DNA from: Gaeumannomyces sp. JS-464
Taxonomy: Eukaryota > Ascomycota > Sordariomycetes > Magnaporthales > Magnaporthaceae
NCBI GenBank assembly: GCA_002197995.1
Contig: NGZR01000005.1
Span: forward strand, 3,472,001 to 3,536,000
Length of the DNA stretch: 64,000 bases
Direction of reading: 5' to 3'
A program made the translations under genes and the position numbers. This document shows, piece after piece, positions 47,939 to 60,492 of the stretch. Each line of letters starts with the position of its first letter. Position 1 is the stretch's first letter. The notes below the pieces were generated by a model that searched no databases, was not told where the DNA came from, and saw only the letters and a program-made list of their open reading frames with translations.

Positions 47939-50900
47939 CTGCGGCCTGGTCGTCGTGTAGATGTGTGCGTACGCGTGCGAGCGTATATACCAGGCAGGTA
48001 TCGTGCGTGTGTGTCTGAAGGTATGGGTGTGGGTGAGTGCCCGGCTATGTGTTTGATGTGTTGTTCCAGAGGGAGAGAAGCATGGACGGTTGGTGATGTG
48101 CAGTGTGAGCCGTGGTCCAAGGATAGATGGAAGGGAGCAGCAGCAGCAGCAGTAGAAGGCGAGCCAGTCAAGCAAAGTGGGAAAAGAAGGAGTGGAAGCT
48201 AGTAAGAGGCAAGTAGGTCAAGTAAGAATGAAAGTAGGAAAAATGAAAAAGATGCAAAAGGGTATGGTCTGCGATGGGAAAAGCAAGAAGAGGAAAAAGC
48301 AACAGAAGTCGAAAGGATTTTAACCTTCTCTTTTTTCGCCAGTTCCGCGCTGGCCGGTGCGGTGCGGTGCAGTGCAGCAGTGCGTGGGCTGGTGTAAGTG
48401 GTGGTTCCCCCCCCTGGTCGGGGATTGGCGCCCCAGTTCGCGCGCTGAAAGGTTCCCCGCTAGATGGGACGTGGGTCGTGCGTGCAGTTTTAAGCAGTGG
48501 GCGCGCAGGGTTCAAGGGTTTGTGGTGCCGGGGCGAGGGCCTGGCTGGCTGGGGTGAAACAGGACGTGGGGAAGCACCGGAAGCGGGGTTTGCTGTGGTG
48601 ACCAAGACGAGGAGGCCAGGGCCAGGACCAGGGCCGGGCTGGTGGTGCAGTCGCTGGTGTGCTGGTGTGCTGCGTTCTGTGCTAGGGGGCGGTGGTCGTG
48701 CAGCTGGTCTGGTCGGGCTGGCACAATATGGATTCTCAATTTTGGGGATGATCGCTGGGTGCATGCGCCGCCCCAGCCTGATTGGCCCAGGCGTCACAGG
48801 GCTTGCCGTGCACTGCTCGAGAGAAAGGTTGTTGTGCTCAGGTGCTGCCGAGTGATTTCGACAGGCGACAAGAAAAAAAAAGTCAAATGCAGGATGATGC
48901 AGCCACCAAACCACCACAGGCGGTGGCGAATATGACGAAACGAGAGGTCTAGCCAGAGGGAATTTTCGACGATGTGTTGTTCTCTCTCTCCCCCGCGTCT
49001 CTGCTATTATCAGACGTTGGAACGCTTTCCGATCTTATGCGGGCTAACGCCAAAAAAGTGGTGCCAGGTGACCCCAAATTTGGGATCAGCTCTGGGAGAA
49101 ATGTCGTAATGGCGCCGGCCTTCCTTGGCCGAGGAGATGTATGCTTCCCTTTTTTTGGTTCTGTTATTTCCGCCCCTGCTCCTTTGTTTTGCGCTGTGTT
49201 CGGGACTTTTTTTGTTCTGTTCTCGTTTTTTCTTGTCTGTGGTGTCTTTCTTTCTTTCTTTTTCTGTTATGCCATGCGGGCTCCCGAATCGTTCGGTCCG
49301 CCAGGCGGCACGGCAGTCAGTGAGATCGTCGGCCTGTGTGGAGCTGGCTGCTTTTTTCGGTGCCCCCCCCCAAAAAAAAAAAAACAGTAGACCTGGCCCT
49401 TGACTCTCCGCGTTGCGTGTGTTGGCGACTGCTGACGGTCGGTCGCGGCCGGACTGAGATGGGCGGGCTGTGGGCGAGACTTGGTGGCCGATCGATGGTG
49501 AGCAGACTGGCCGACAGCGCTGGAACTCTCCGTTGATCGGCAAGGCTAATCCCGACCGAGGCTGAACTGGAGGGCCGTCTCAGATCCAGGGTGCTGTTGG
49601 GGTGCGTGTTCCTGCGACGATGTTGGCTGCAGCGGTAGTGACACAGTGGCACGGGCGGCTGGTCTTGGTCTATTAGTATCAGGTACGCTCGCTGCTGGCG
49701 GCTCGATGGGTCGGCGTTGACGGCGAGGACACCAGCGAGAGGCGGCTGCTGGAGTTAGTCGTGGTCTTATGTGTTGGTTGACGATCGATGTGGACAGGAC
49801 CGTCTGGACTAAGTGGGATGATATGGCACCTGTCCGTCTGGCTCTCAACCAACCAAAGATTGCGCGGGAAGTAATAGAAAAGAGAGGTCGGGGAAGGCTC
49901 GGAAACGAGCAGTAGGGGGCTCAGATGAGTGTATATGTACGAGGGAGCCTGCCATATGGTGGATGACTCTTCGCTTCCAAAAAGCGTCCTGGCGTCCGTT
50001 GGCGTGATCGCGGGTCCCGCCCCTCACATCCAACTCCTGTCCTGCCTGTCCCAGTCCCAGCCCATCCAGGTACCATCACTCAATCCTGTCGCTTTGGACA
50101 GGGGGTCGGCTGGGTGGGTGTGAAGCAGGCGCCGGCCCACGTCCCTAGGTAGTCCGCATTATGCCGTGTATGTCTTAGGTCTTACGCCCAGTAGTCAGAG
50201 GTACAAGGCCGTGTACATGACGAACGACGAAGCATGTATCTTTTTTTTTTCTTTAATTTTTTTCAGCCTGTCCTCAAGTTGTCGAGGTTCCTGTGCACAC
50301 ACAATTCTTCCTATTTCCGCATCTTTCCCTATGGCACCCTATCTATTCCACTTCTGGCACTACTACCTACTAGCACCCCATTTATGGACGGCTTGTCGTT
50401 TCCTGCAAAGAAACAACATTTTAATGCCGCCTGTGTCACAATTGACCACCGCTCGGGGTCTGGCCGATACGAAGCGGCCCCCATTGATGTTAGCGACGTA
50501 TCTCAGGGCCGCTTTCGGAGCTTGGCTGGGAGAAGAGAGCGAGGGCTGAGTGAGTAACACAGCAGAAAAAAAAAAGGGAGTGAAAAAAAAACTATCTGAT
50601 ATGAGAGATCAACTCCACGACAAATGAACCAATCACATCGCACAAACGGCACCACCCTGTGCTTGCTCAGCAGCTCAGCGCCACCAGGGCTCCACTCCAG
50701 GTGATCAGGACGGTCAAAGTAACCTTGGCAGAAGCACCGAAGGGGACCAAAAACCCAGAGAGGCGTGAGAGAGGCGGGAAGGAGACGGCGGTGAAGCGCG
50801 AAGTGGAGGGTTCATGTGGTGATTCTCTTTGTCAATGAAAATTTTTTCTCCTTTGGCTCGTTCTTGGGCCGTCTAATTTGGTTGGTTTGCTGGTTCTCAA

Positions 50901-53900
50901 ACGTGCTCGTTGTGGAGGAGGGCCAGGGGTTGGCTGTTGCTCAAAAGAGAGACGGAGAAAAAAATTGAGGTGCATCCATGGCCAGCCAGCTCGGCGCTAC
51001 TTGTCCAGCGTGTGGGCTTGCGCTAGGCGAAAAAGTACTCACGCCCCATGCCTGCCTGCGGGCGGGTTCCCGGTCCCACGATCGACCGAATAGCGTGGTA
51101 GAGTCGGAACACGGCCCAAGACTGTAGGGCCACGAGCCGTGGCCGACATGTAGGCGAGGTGGACGGCGGCTGGGCCGGTGCCTCGCCCCGGGACAAGGGG
51201 AGGGCCAGACTGGACAGCTCGTGCGTGGGCGGTGGAGCGGCGCAGGCCTGAGTCTGTGGGCACTTTTTTTTTTCTTCTGCCAGAGGTCGAGAGCATGGAA
51301 TCCCTGCGTGATCCCTTTTAGTTGGTTTATTCTATCACCATGCATGGATAGGTCCCGCCTCTGTCTCTGTGTGTGTGTGTGTGTCTCTCTCTCTCTCTCT
51401 CTCCTCTTGGGCTCCCTCAGACATGGTCGGTCTGTGAATGTCTGTCTGCCTGTGGGGAAATAAAAGTTCTCGGATGGAGCAAATGCAACGCGGCGGGCGT
51501 GCTTTTGGACGACGGATGGGGGACGCGGACGGCCGCGGAGCTCCCTCCGCCCCGGCCGGTCCCGTTCGTCCACGCCTGCTTTATCCACCGTATGTGCATG
51601 TTGTATACAAGGGAAGGGACCTGGATTGATGTGGTCCACGCACGCACGCATGCACAACTGCCTCGGCACAAAGCATCGGGATACGTCAGGGGAGGGACCT
51701 GGGTGAGGGACAAGATGCTGACGAGGTCTGTTATCGGTGGGAGATAAGCTCACCAACAACAGCCCGCTCAAAAAAACAGCCGTGTTGAAACATTTTGGGG
51801 GCTATGCCCGTGCAATCGTCCACCCTGCAAAGGTGCCCTGGGATGCGGCCAGCCTGTGCCGACTGGCATTGGCCGAAAATGTGCAATGTCTGCCAGCCAG
51901 TCCGCCCAGGAATGAGCCTGCTGCGACGCAATGGCCAAGGTGAATGACGATGCATTGCCTTGACAGCTCCCGTCTTATTAGCTGACCAGACGGCACGAGC
52001 TAGAGGTGCGATGCGTGCACGTCAGGGGAGCGGGGGAGGAGAGCTCGGCGAGGAGGGGTTGGTTGCACAGCTTCGGTGTTGTTGACTGTATTAATTTAGG
52101 TGCTTGTTATCGGTCTGCACGGCAAATGGCGACATCGCCGTGTCGTCTGGGGAGGGGGCTGGAGGCTAACTCGACCGGGATAGGGGTCGTTTGGCCGGCT
52201 GTTATCTTGTCATTGTCTGCTAGATGCCGCGTTCGTGTTGGATGTTTCCGGTTTCTCAATGGTAATGGATGCCAGAGACATGGAATCGCAGACGACATGC
52301 AATTCCTGAATGACCAAATTGGATACCACATGCTCCGCCCGCCGCCTCTTTGGGACCATGAGGCCCTCTCATCCTGCTCACTTCTTACACCATCCTTCGC
52401 CCAAACTAAGCACCAAGGGGGAAACAAGTGAAATTGCCTGCTCGGTTTTTCTTACCACATGGCCAAGCACCCAAGCATCAAGAGACCCCTGACGATTCCC
52501 AGGAGGCGTCCCTTCCCCACATTTTCGGCCGCCCTGCTGACCTCCCAAAGCTTGATCACCGATATGATGGGCTGAAAGCTAGCGTCGACACCCACCCTGT
52601 CTGTCTGTCTGTCTCCTTCTGGTCTCGCTGCCTCTCTCATTTCGGACCCCCGGCCTTCCGGGGAGCAAAAGCCAAAATGGCCTCTTGCGTGATTGCTGTG
52701 TGCTCAGCTCACCGCGAGCCGGCGACGAATCGTCATGCCATCCGACGCCGGATTGGGCCGGTGCACTACGTCAGTCAGTCGGGAAGACCAAAAAGGCTAT
52801 TCCATAATTGCATACATGTCCCTCGTGCTCATGTCCTCTGGACCTCGTATCGCATCACCAGGCTAAACACAGCCCGCGCTCCCTTGCGTGTGCTGTCTCG
52901 GTTTCCACTGTCTCGGGCAACAACCCACCTCTCAAACATTGCCAGCCTTATTCCTGATACAGGCGGCTCTCGACCGCCCGTGGGGACACACGGTGTGATA
53001 CCACTGTACCGCTTGCTGGGCTCCCAGCTTGTAGCTCAACTACCGCTGACCCTCTTTTTCGGCGGGGGGCTGGGCGCAAAGGAGGTCCCGAGACGGCATC
53101 ATTCCTTCCTCCTCTGACCTTCTCTGCCTTGTCAGCAGGTGCGGCCGAAGAGGGGTAGAATAAAGCGACGACAGCGCAGAGGGGCGTGGGGGTCCATCCC
53201 GTCATTTATGCTGCCAGGGAACAACATCCATCACATCTCGCCGGCAGGTCGGGGGCAGCATGGTTGCGACGACGCAATGTCTGGCCGGCCGGGGTCCGGC
53301 CCAGGTGTGAGGGAGGGGGCAGGCAATATTCCAAGAGGAAGAGGGTAACATGGAGGAATACGTCGCCGTCGCCTGCCGCCCGCCGCCTCTTTTTTCCCCC
53401 TCTCTCCACACACACACACCATAACTACCACCACCACCACCATCACGCCGAACACTCGTCCAGTAGCATATTCCCCATGGCGTTCCATCGCATGCTTCAC
53501 GAGGCGCGGCTACGTACGTCCTGCAGCAAGCTGGGCGCCGCCCCGAGGGGGGCCTGGCTTGGAGCCTGGCCGCTGGTTGGTGGGCGCTGGCTGGGGTGCC
53601 GCCGGCCCTTGCGACTACTGTGCTGGACGGCCCAACTTGCAGTGTCCGGAACAAGGCGAATCCTCCGTGCGCGCAACACTACGCCACCACCACCATCACC
53701 ATCGTAGCCTGCTGCAGCCGCGATACTACCGAGCCCAGTAAGAAGAGACTACTGCCTGTCAAGACCTTTTCTTTCACTCACGCTGGGATGACGAGGTGGC
53801 GCTGTTTCGGGATGGTGTGTGTGTGGTGGTGTCTTCGTTCAGCCAGAGATGCCAGCTACGGAACCCTGGGCCAAACAGTGCTTTATCCCGTTCCCTGCCC

Positions 53901-56900
53901 GGATTTCTCTTACCCCATGTGAGGTTCGGCCGAGGAGGGTTGCACTCTTGTCGCCCGGCAGGCAACGCAAGAGAGGGTCGGCTGCCAACCTGACCCAAAA
54001 ATATCGAAAGACCGGACGCGAGGGAAGGCGCCCAAAAGTGCAGGCAGGCAGGCCGGCCCCTGGGGAAAATCAGGACTGCCGGCCTGCCAGATTTCTTGGG
54101 CTTCATAATCAGGGTCAAAACGGGTAAGCCGAGCGGCATACCCGTTTCGTCCGTCATGACATGACAGCCCGGCCGTCGTGCATCGGCATCCTGCTGGGCA
54201 CCTACCACCCACGTCGGCGTCTACCCGCTGACGTCTATGGTCTGGTTGGCGAGGTACATAGCAGATACTTGACTATTTGTGTATGCTAGTACTGTATCTA
54301 TCTCTTTCCTGAATCGGCGTCGTCTGCTGCCTACCTACCTATCTATCAAGGTCCCCGCTCTCTCCGAAAATGCACCCCGAATTTGCGAGTCTGTGCCCCC
54401 GGCAGGCAGAGTGAATGATGACCCTGCCCACAGCCCAGATAATGGAAACCTCAAGGCTGCCCAGCACATGCTCCCTCTCCTCTTACCCGTCGGTCGCCCT
54501 TGCCGACTTGTCTCATCGTGGACGCGGAGCTGCCAAGAGAGGTCGAGGCCGTTTGGTTGGCTGCCTAGGTACCTACTCAGAGAGGGTGGGGTCCCGCTAG
54601 ACATGGGGTTTGGTTCGTTCGTGGTCAGCTTCCGCGTCGCTTTAGAGGGCCGCCACACCGAGAAAAGCTGATGCACCATGGGAAAGACGCTCAGACGCTC
54701 AGACCTAAAGGCGCAGTTCGGGAGAGGAGTTGTTCGCGAAACGACCAAACAGGCGTGGTTTCTGCTCGGTTCGGCGGCGATCCCGGCGTGGATGCCGCAT
54801 AGCTGTCCATTATTTGCTCCGCCTCGACGGCCGACAACCGAGTTGGACGAACTGCATGTATCTATCCTTTCCGCCGTGACGGCATCCTCATTAGATACCT
54901 AGGTACTACCTAGACGGGCACAGGGGCGGACTCTGTCCCAAAAACAGGCCGATCGCCGCGCGGCTGCGACCCCCAACCCCCAACCCTCCCGGATAGTCGG
55001 TCCCAACGGGTTCCCGAGCGTGGAAAGGAAAAGTGATCACGAAAGGATTTTGTTTTTCTCTCATTTCTTTTTTGGTCCCGATCCCGTTGGCGCCAGGGGC
55101 ATGGCAGCAATCGGGTCGACCGACCAGGGAAAATGCAACGCGAGCTCCACCTTGTCAGCGCTGGTAGGCACAATCAATGGGGGCATGCGGTTGGGAGGGC
55201 GGCCAGTCTCGGCTTGTGTCGCTTCAAGGGCGGGGGAATGGCGCAACTTTTTTTTTTCTTTTCTTCTCTTCTTTCTTTCCCTTGGACATCTCTTCCCGTC
55301 CTCCGTCCTTTCTCCCGGCTCCAGTCTTTTGGTGTATCATCGAGATAACGGGCGATTTTTGGACCGGTTCGATCCAAAAGACCCAAACACGGACGTCCCG
55401 CTACTCCACACGGCTACCGAAATTGACGAGCCTTCCTTTCCTTCTCTCTATCTGCTGGCCACATGGCTTCATATCATACGCGCGACCTTTGTCTTGTCAG
55501 TCCTTTGCCTTGTGTATTTTTATTCATGCCAGGCTCTTGCTTCATGTTCATATGTGTCCGGCATTATGGCGGGACATTTACACGATACCCCAAGTCCATG
55601 CGTAACATGCGGGTGGCTGGCTATACGCAAGCAACATCTTTCATATCACAACCGCCCATGCAATAACATGCAGGGAGATATAGGTTTCCTCTCAAACGGC
55701 CTCCCCTCCTGCCCGCCTGGTGGTCATGGGTGCTGCAGGTACCTCCAGTGAGCGTCTCCTCTGGCAGCCCGCGTGATTGGATATGGACGGGCTTGGCCTG
55801 TCGTGCACTGCTATCTTATACTTTGCAAAGAGACGCTACAACTCCACCTGGTTTGGCAGCAGCAGGCAGATGCCGGTTGCAGAAGCACTGTGGTATCATC
55901 GACTCTTTCCTTATCGAGCCCCGCACAGCGATGTCGCAGCCGAGAGAGGATGACCAGGGCTTTTTGGTGAACACACTAGCCGTGTGGATGGATCCACCAA
56001 CCCAGAGCAATGCCGCACTAGATTCCTGTCTCTCTGCCTGCCAGGTCTCTTCGTCCAAGTGCGAATTATTTGGTGAAAAGAGAATGCGTGATGAACAAGT
56101 ACCGTGCTCCCATCTACCGAGGTACATCCGTATATACGGTAAATGTGCTGTGCCAAATCCACCAAAAGAACCAGGGTGCTAGTTCGCGTGGGCCGGGCAG
56201 ACCGTTGTCATTCAATTCAATGATCCTCCCACCTGCCTCCACCTCGGCTCCAGTTCCTTATCAGCCTGGACCCCGTTTGGCGACTCCGCTCCCATCCCAG
56301 CGCTATTTTCCCCGCTCGGAAGGGGACGAAAAGCTCCATCTGCGGTGCAAAGAGGTCAAGAGTGCCCGCTTAGGTGCCCACTAGGGAGCTCGCTCACCGA
56401 GCCGGCTGCGCGCTCCTCAGCTCAGGGTCCAGCAGTCCCCATCTCGGCCAAGACGTCCAGACGCCTGGACGCCTGGACGCGTCTGCAGCTGCTGGCATCC
56501 GGCATCCGGGACCCATCTGATCATGCCATTTTGGGTTACGAGGGGAGGACAAGAAAATGTGGTGAAGGGGACTTTTTTTTTTCTGCGTTCAGTTCGTCAA
56601 GGCGTCTTTGCCGATGTTGGAGCTTTGGTTTATCATGTCGGACGAATTGATTCGATTTAGCGTTGCTCTATGGAAGGAGAGACCGCCGCCGCCGCCGCCA
56701 ACCAGACGCTGACGACCCTCCCCAAAGACGTGAGTGGGCTGCGAGGTTGCGCCATCCATCCGCCAACCCGCCATCAGGGTCTTTTGCTCCTTTGTTGTCC
56801 TTGTAGACAGACCACCATCAGGGTCCTCTCCTCCCTGTCCCGAACCCTTGCGGCCGCCCAGCCAAGGGTCGACAGGCTGTGATCATGCGTTAGATGCCGC

Positions 56901-57919
56901 CATCAGGGTGCCAATTGCTGCCATCAAGGTTGGCCGGGGCCGGGTAGACAAGAACCTAGGCAAGACGTTGAATGAAGTGGGAAAGTTGTAGTGTTACGTC
57001 AAAAATACAACTGCACCCTTTTTTGCCGCGCCAGACGCCGCTGGTTGGTGGCGCCCTTCCTGCATTGATTGCATGACGGGATGGGATGGCTTCTCGAGAC
57101 AAGAGCGAGGAGCGACAGGGACGAATATGCAAAGCCACTTGTCCTCCCGCCTGTCGATAAGCCCCAACCCGACCACCTCTCACCGGTGAAGGCATAAAGA
57201 AACAAGAAAAGATGGACGGGCCGAGGGGAGGGGCCACCCCCGCCCCTTGGCCTCGGCGGCCCGTGTCGGGATGGACGACCGGTGTAGCAGAGGGCCAGCC
57301 TCGGGCGGCTGATCTGGAGGGGAGATATGTATGTCAGCGCCCGGGCGTCCAATAACTGTCATCTATATGCCGAGATAGAAAACGCAGGCGGGAGGGCGCG
57401 CACATCGTGTGTGTGATAAGCCCTTTGCAAGCCCATTTTACGGAATATCCGGTACGCAAGATGTCCCTTCGCTATCGTGTAGATCGGCGGCCACACACAC
57501 ACACACACGCGCGCGTACGTACTCACCCTACCCTCCATCCTCAACGGCTAGCCCCCAGGGTCGCATGCGCCCCGGCCGTGGCCTGCCCGCTTTTCCCGTG
57601 CCCCTGTCGGTCGCAAACTCGATGCCGTCTCGTCAGTGTCACCAACCGTGGCCTTGCGGTGAGGGGAGGGGTTGCGTCCGCCGGCCTTTGGGCTTCGCTG
57701 CCGTGCCGACCTCCTCTTTCTCTAGTCTCAGAGGCTCAGCCGGATGGAGCGGAATTGAGATTAACCCTAACCCGGCCTCCCCGTGCACGCAGCTGGGCTC
57801 CAATCTACATGCTCGGCGGAGGGCCTTTAGGTGCCTGTCGATCGACCCCCGTAAGCTGATGTCCGGCCGCCATCGGCAAGCCGGCGGTGACCACGCCACT
57901 GCAGTAATGATATTGCTGT
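47939..57919. other. Long intergenic region, 10 kb, no gene recognised
   Basis: Lies upstream of the Ecl1-family gene. I found no ORF with motifs or coding bias, no tRNA and no transposase. It contains many simple-sequence tracts (poly-A/T, CA/GT, CT and CAC repeats), including the compound microsatellite entered separately, a CAC/CCA tract at about 53422-53450, a CA run at about 57491-57508, and AGGTACCT-type motifs near 54330, 54565 and 54895. Long regulatory upstream regions are known for stress regulators in fungi; whether this is one is an inference. Confidence 0.55.
51369..51403. repeat. Compound microsatellite (GT)8(CT)9
   Basis: Eight GT units run directly into nine or more CT units. 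A clean compound dinucleotide repeat in the gene-poor region; probably length-polymorphic. Confidence 0.9.
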
Positions 57920-58147
57920 TTATTCCTCGTCATCCACCTGTGCTCCAGGACCTGCGCCATCGTCAAGCCTGGCCGCCGAATGGAACTTCGTTATTCCGGA
58001 TATCACGCCGACGGCCGCCGACAGCCCGAGGCCCCAGCGCTCGAATTTCAGCAGGAAGTTGCCCTCGACCGCGGCCTGTCTCGCCGTCGACGCGGTCTCC
58101 AGAGCTTTGGACCAAACCTCGCTGTCGGGTGCCATCCATAATGTCAT
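57920..58147 (-). CDS. Small hypothetical protein, 75 residues
   Basis: Not recognised. The ORF starts MTLWMAPDSEVWSKALETAS; a second ATG at 58135 would give 71 residues. Codons are strongly G/C-ending, like true genes here and unlike random frames, which supports coding. One weakly hydrophobic segment (WGLGLSAAVGVISGITKF) may be a membrane helix; the end is acidic (DDEE). It lies 160 bases beyond the stop of the next gene on the same strand, so it could be a separate gene or a missed 3' exon of it; no good splice pair links them. The gap contains AT-rich, promoter-like sequence. Confidence 0.45.
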   Translation of the reverse strand: MTLWMAPDSEVWSKALETASTARQAAVEGNFLLKFERWGLGLSAAVGVISGITKFHSAARLDDGAGPGAQVDDEE

Positions 58148-58306
58148 AATTGGGTATAGGAACTTTTTTGGCCGAAAATGTACTATATTTTGGGTGGACT
58201 GTGATGTTTAGAAGGAAAAAGAGAGAGAAAAAAAAAGCTGCCCGAGATCCGATCTGGTAGACGCAAGAGATCCTTCCGTCACTTTTCCCTGATTCCGTGC
58301 TTCAAC

Positions 58307-59347
58307 TCAAGACGACGCGCCCGATATCCAGTAAGCCGTCGAGGGCAACCCGGTAAACGGCTCTTTCCGTCTCTCGGGGTCGTCCCCGCCCAGCGAGCGC
58401 GTGTCTATCGAGTCGTACCACGACAGGGCCGCATCCGCCATGCTCGCGACGTCCGTGTCGGCGCTCCTGCTCAGATCCCGCAGCCTCTGGCCCCAGAACT
58501 GCCACCTCGCGGCGCTGAAGCCGGTCGGGCAGCCGGGCGGTGCCAGCGGGCCCGGGCTTGCGTCGGCCGCGTTTCCGAAACCGTCAACGATCCCGTCCTC
58601 GAGTATGGCCTCAATGCGGTGGCGCGCCAGGCGGAGTCAGTGGTTGACGGCATCGAGCATGTCTCGTGTTTTGGGCAGGTTGGTGGTGCCTTCAACGTCG
58701 TCGCCGCCGGGAAGCTCAAACGCCTCGCGGAACAAGAGCAGGCACAGCCCGAAGAGCTCGTTGTCGAGCACGCCGTACGAGGCCAGGCGCGCGGTAAAAG
58801 CCGCGAGGTTGATCCGGTCCTTGGGCGACAGGTCCTCGCGGGTGGTGGCCAGCCGGAGATGTTCGTACAGGTAAGGCAGGTCGGTGAAGACGCGCTTGCC
58901 GTTGGAGGCGTATGCCGGGACAACTCCTTCGGCGCCGCCAAACGCGTGCCGTAGCCCGACGCCGCGAAGGTAGATCATCTCGGTGGCCAGGACGCACTGG
59001 TTGGGGTCCTCGGAGTCGAAGCGTTTGGCGGCTTCGGTGAACAGATGCCAGAGCATGTGGATGTTTGTGTCGAGAATGGCCGGGTGGCCGACTTCGGTTG
59101 GTCGTCTGGGCATCCTGTTCATGGTCCACGTCCGGATCTCGTAAATGCGCGGGTGAATTTGCAGCATTTCGGGGTCCTGAGGATAGTTGTCGTCGCTGTT
59201 GGCATAATCTCGGTGGCGAGCGAGGATTTTCTCGTGGAGACGGAGGAACTCGTCGCTGGGCTGACCGACAGTAGCCCAGAGCTGAGTTGCGCGGGCTCTG
59301 AGAGCGTCCTCCGCGAAGGATGCATTGTTTGGCATAGCCTGATCCAT
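58307..59347 (-). pseudogene. Unrecognised fungal protein with an in-frame TGA
   Basis: Single-exon frame starting MDQAMPNNASFAEDALRAR at 59347, 346 codons to the stop at 58307-58309, but interrupted by TGA at 58637-58639 after VNH. Codon bias and sense continue unchanged on the far side (LRLARHRIEAILEDG ... WYDSIDTRSLGGDDPERR), so the two parts are one gene. TGG would fit the position, as the surroundings read VNH-stop-LRLARH. The protein is soluble and helical, with no signal peptide; there is a faint resemblance to fungus-specific domains of unknown function such as DUF3632, not enough to assign. A G-to-A change here is not in the CpA context of repeat-induced point mutation. It is either a base error, a truncated 236-residue protein, or a young pseudogene. 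Confidence 0.65.
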
Positions 59348-60492
59348 GGCGATATACCTGCTGATGAAGGCGCGATGACAATAGAAGGCCAGGTGCGTGA
59401 GGCTAGGTACGTGGTTGACAATTTGATAGAATTAAATCGAGATGGGAAAGCGTGACAAATGTAGCGGATCAGTGGGAATCCTCACTTTTTGATTTTTGAG
59501 CTGTGTAGAGGGCTTTGTGAGCAAGGTAGGCAGGTATTATCGGGATCCTCTGCTGCGCACCGGCAAGAGGGCATTTGCAACATCATGCGCCGTACGGCTG
59601 CGGGTATTGACGGGAAGCATGCTGTCGGGGGGCACAGTTTCACAGGTTGGGAGGCCCAGCTCAGACCTGGGGAAGCGCGATCGTAGTCAAACTTCTTTTT
59701 TGTAGTCAATAGTGCGGACTGTTGGCACTATTAATCTGCCAGTTGGGAGGCGCAGTCAATACAAAACCTGGGCGACAAACCAGAGGCTCAACCATGGGGA
59801 GGCAACCGCAGCCAATAAGGAGTGGCAGTGACACGCCAGCACTGATTGCCCTGGCCAACCCTTGCCGCTCCGGTTGCCCAGGCTTGCTGGGCCACAAGGC
59901 TGAGCCGCCCACCTTGTCGTCGACGTCTTCGCGGCCAAGCTGCAACGGTATTTCTGGCTACAATGATCAGGCCGCGGCCAGGGAGGCCTCGTTGGTCGTT
60001 CCGCGCTTGGCTGGGGCGCATCTCAGGCGCACCTCTGTTTCCGCGCACCGCATCCCACTTGATTACGCTGTTCGACATCAACAGAGGCGTGGTCAGCCGG
60101 CCAGTACCGTTTCTCCAGTTTGGCGCACCTTGTAACTCCCCGGTCTCTGCGTCTCCTTTCTTCACGTGGTTCAGCCTCCCTGGCCGCCACATCACGACTT
60201 CTGTGCCGCAGAACTGTCTGCTGCTGCGGCTCCAGCCAAGCATGTGTCGTCAGTCGTATTGGAGCTTGCTCTATTGCGATATGGTTGTTGGCAAAACACC
60301 AACAAACATCTCGAAAAGAAGGATTTCTTGTGGACATGAGAACTCCTGTTTGTGTATAAAATGGGCGCCGTTCTAGACTGAAAAAAAAACCTCTGAATTA
60401 ATATCTCCAGCATCTCCAGCATCAACCAGATTTTAAACACATACACGACAGCCACTACCTTTCTCGCCACATTCAACTTCCCAACCATCAAA
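59348..60492. other. Divergent intergenic region
   Basis: 1.1 kb between the gene above and the small secreted protein. Apart from a TATA box near its right end I see no structure. Confidence 0.5.
60355..60361 (+). promoter_or_regulatory. TATA box of the small secreted protein gene
   Basis: tataaaa in the context tgtgtataaaatgggcg, 132 bases before the ATG at 60493. Strong TATA boxes are common in inducible fungal genes. Confidence 0.55.

Noticed and set aside
52428..53117. 229-codon plus-strand ORF in the gene-poor region
   Set aside because: Composition is that of random GC-rich DNA, with no domain, no signal peptide and no splice support. The same applies to the long frames at 48168-48917, 50941-51771 and 57409-58149.
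55354..55378. ggttcgatcc resembling a tRNA B box
   Set aside because: It is part of a simple ttttgga/tccaaaa hairpin. There is no A box, acceptor stem or anticodon arm at the right spacing.
58307..59347. TGA read as selenocysteine or recoded codon
   Set aside because: Ascomycetes lack selenoprotein machinery and nuclear TGA recoding. Base error or nonsense change is simpler.
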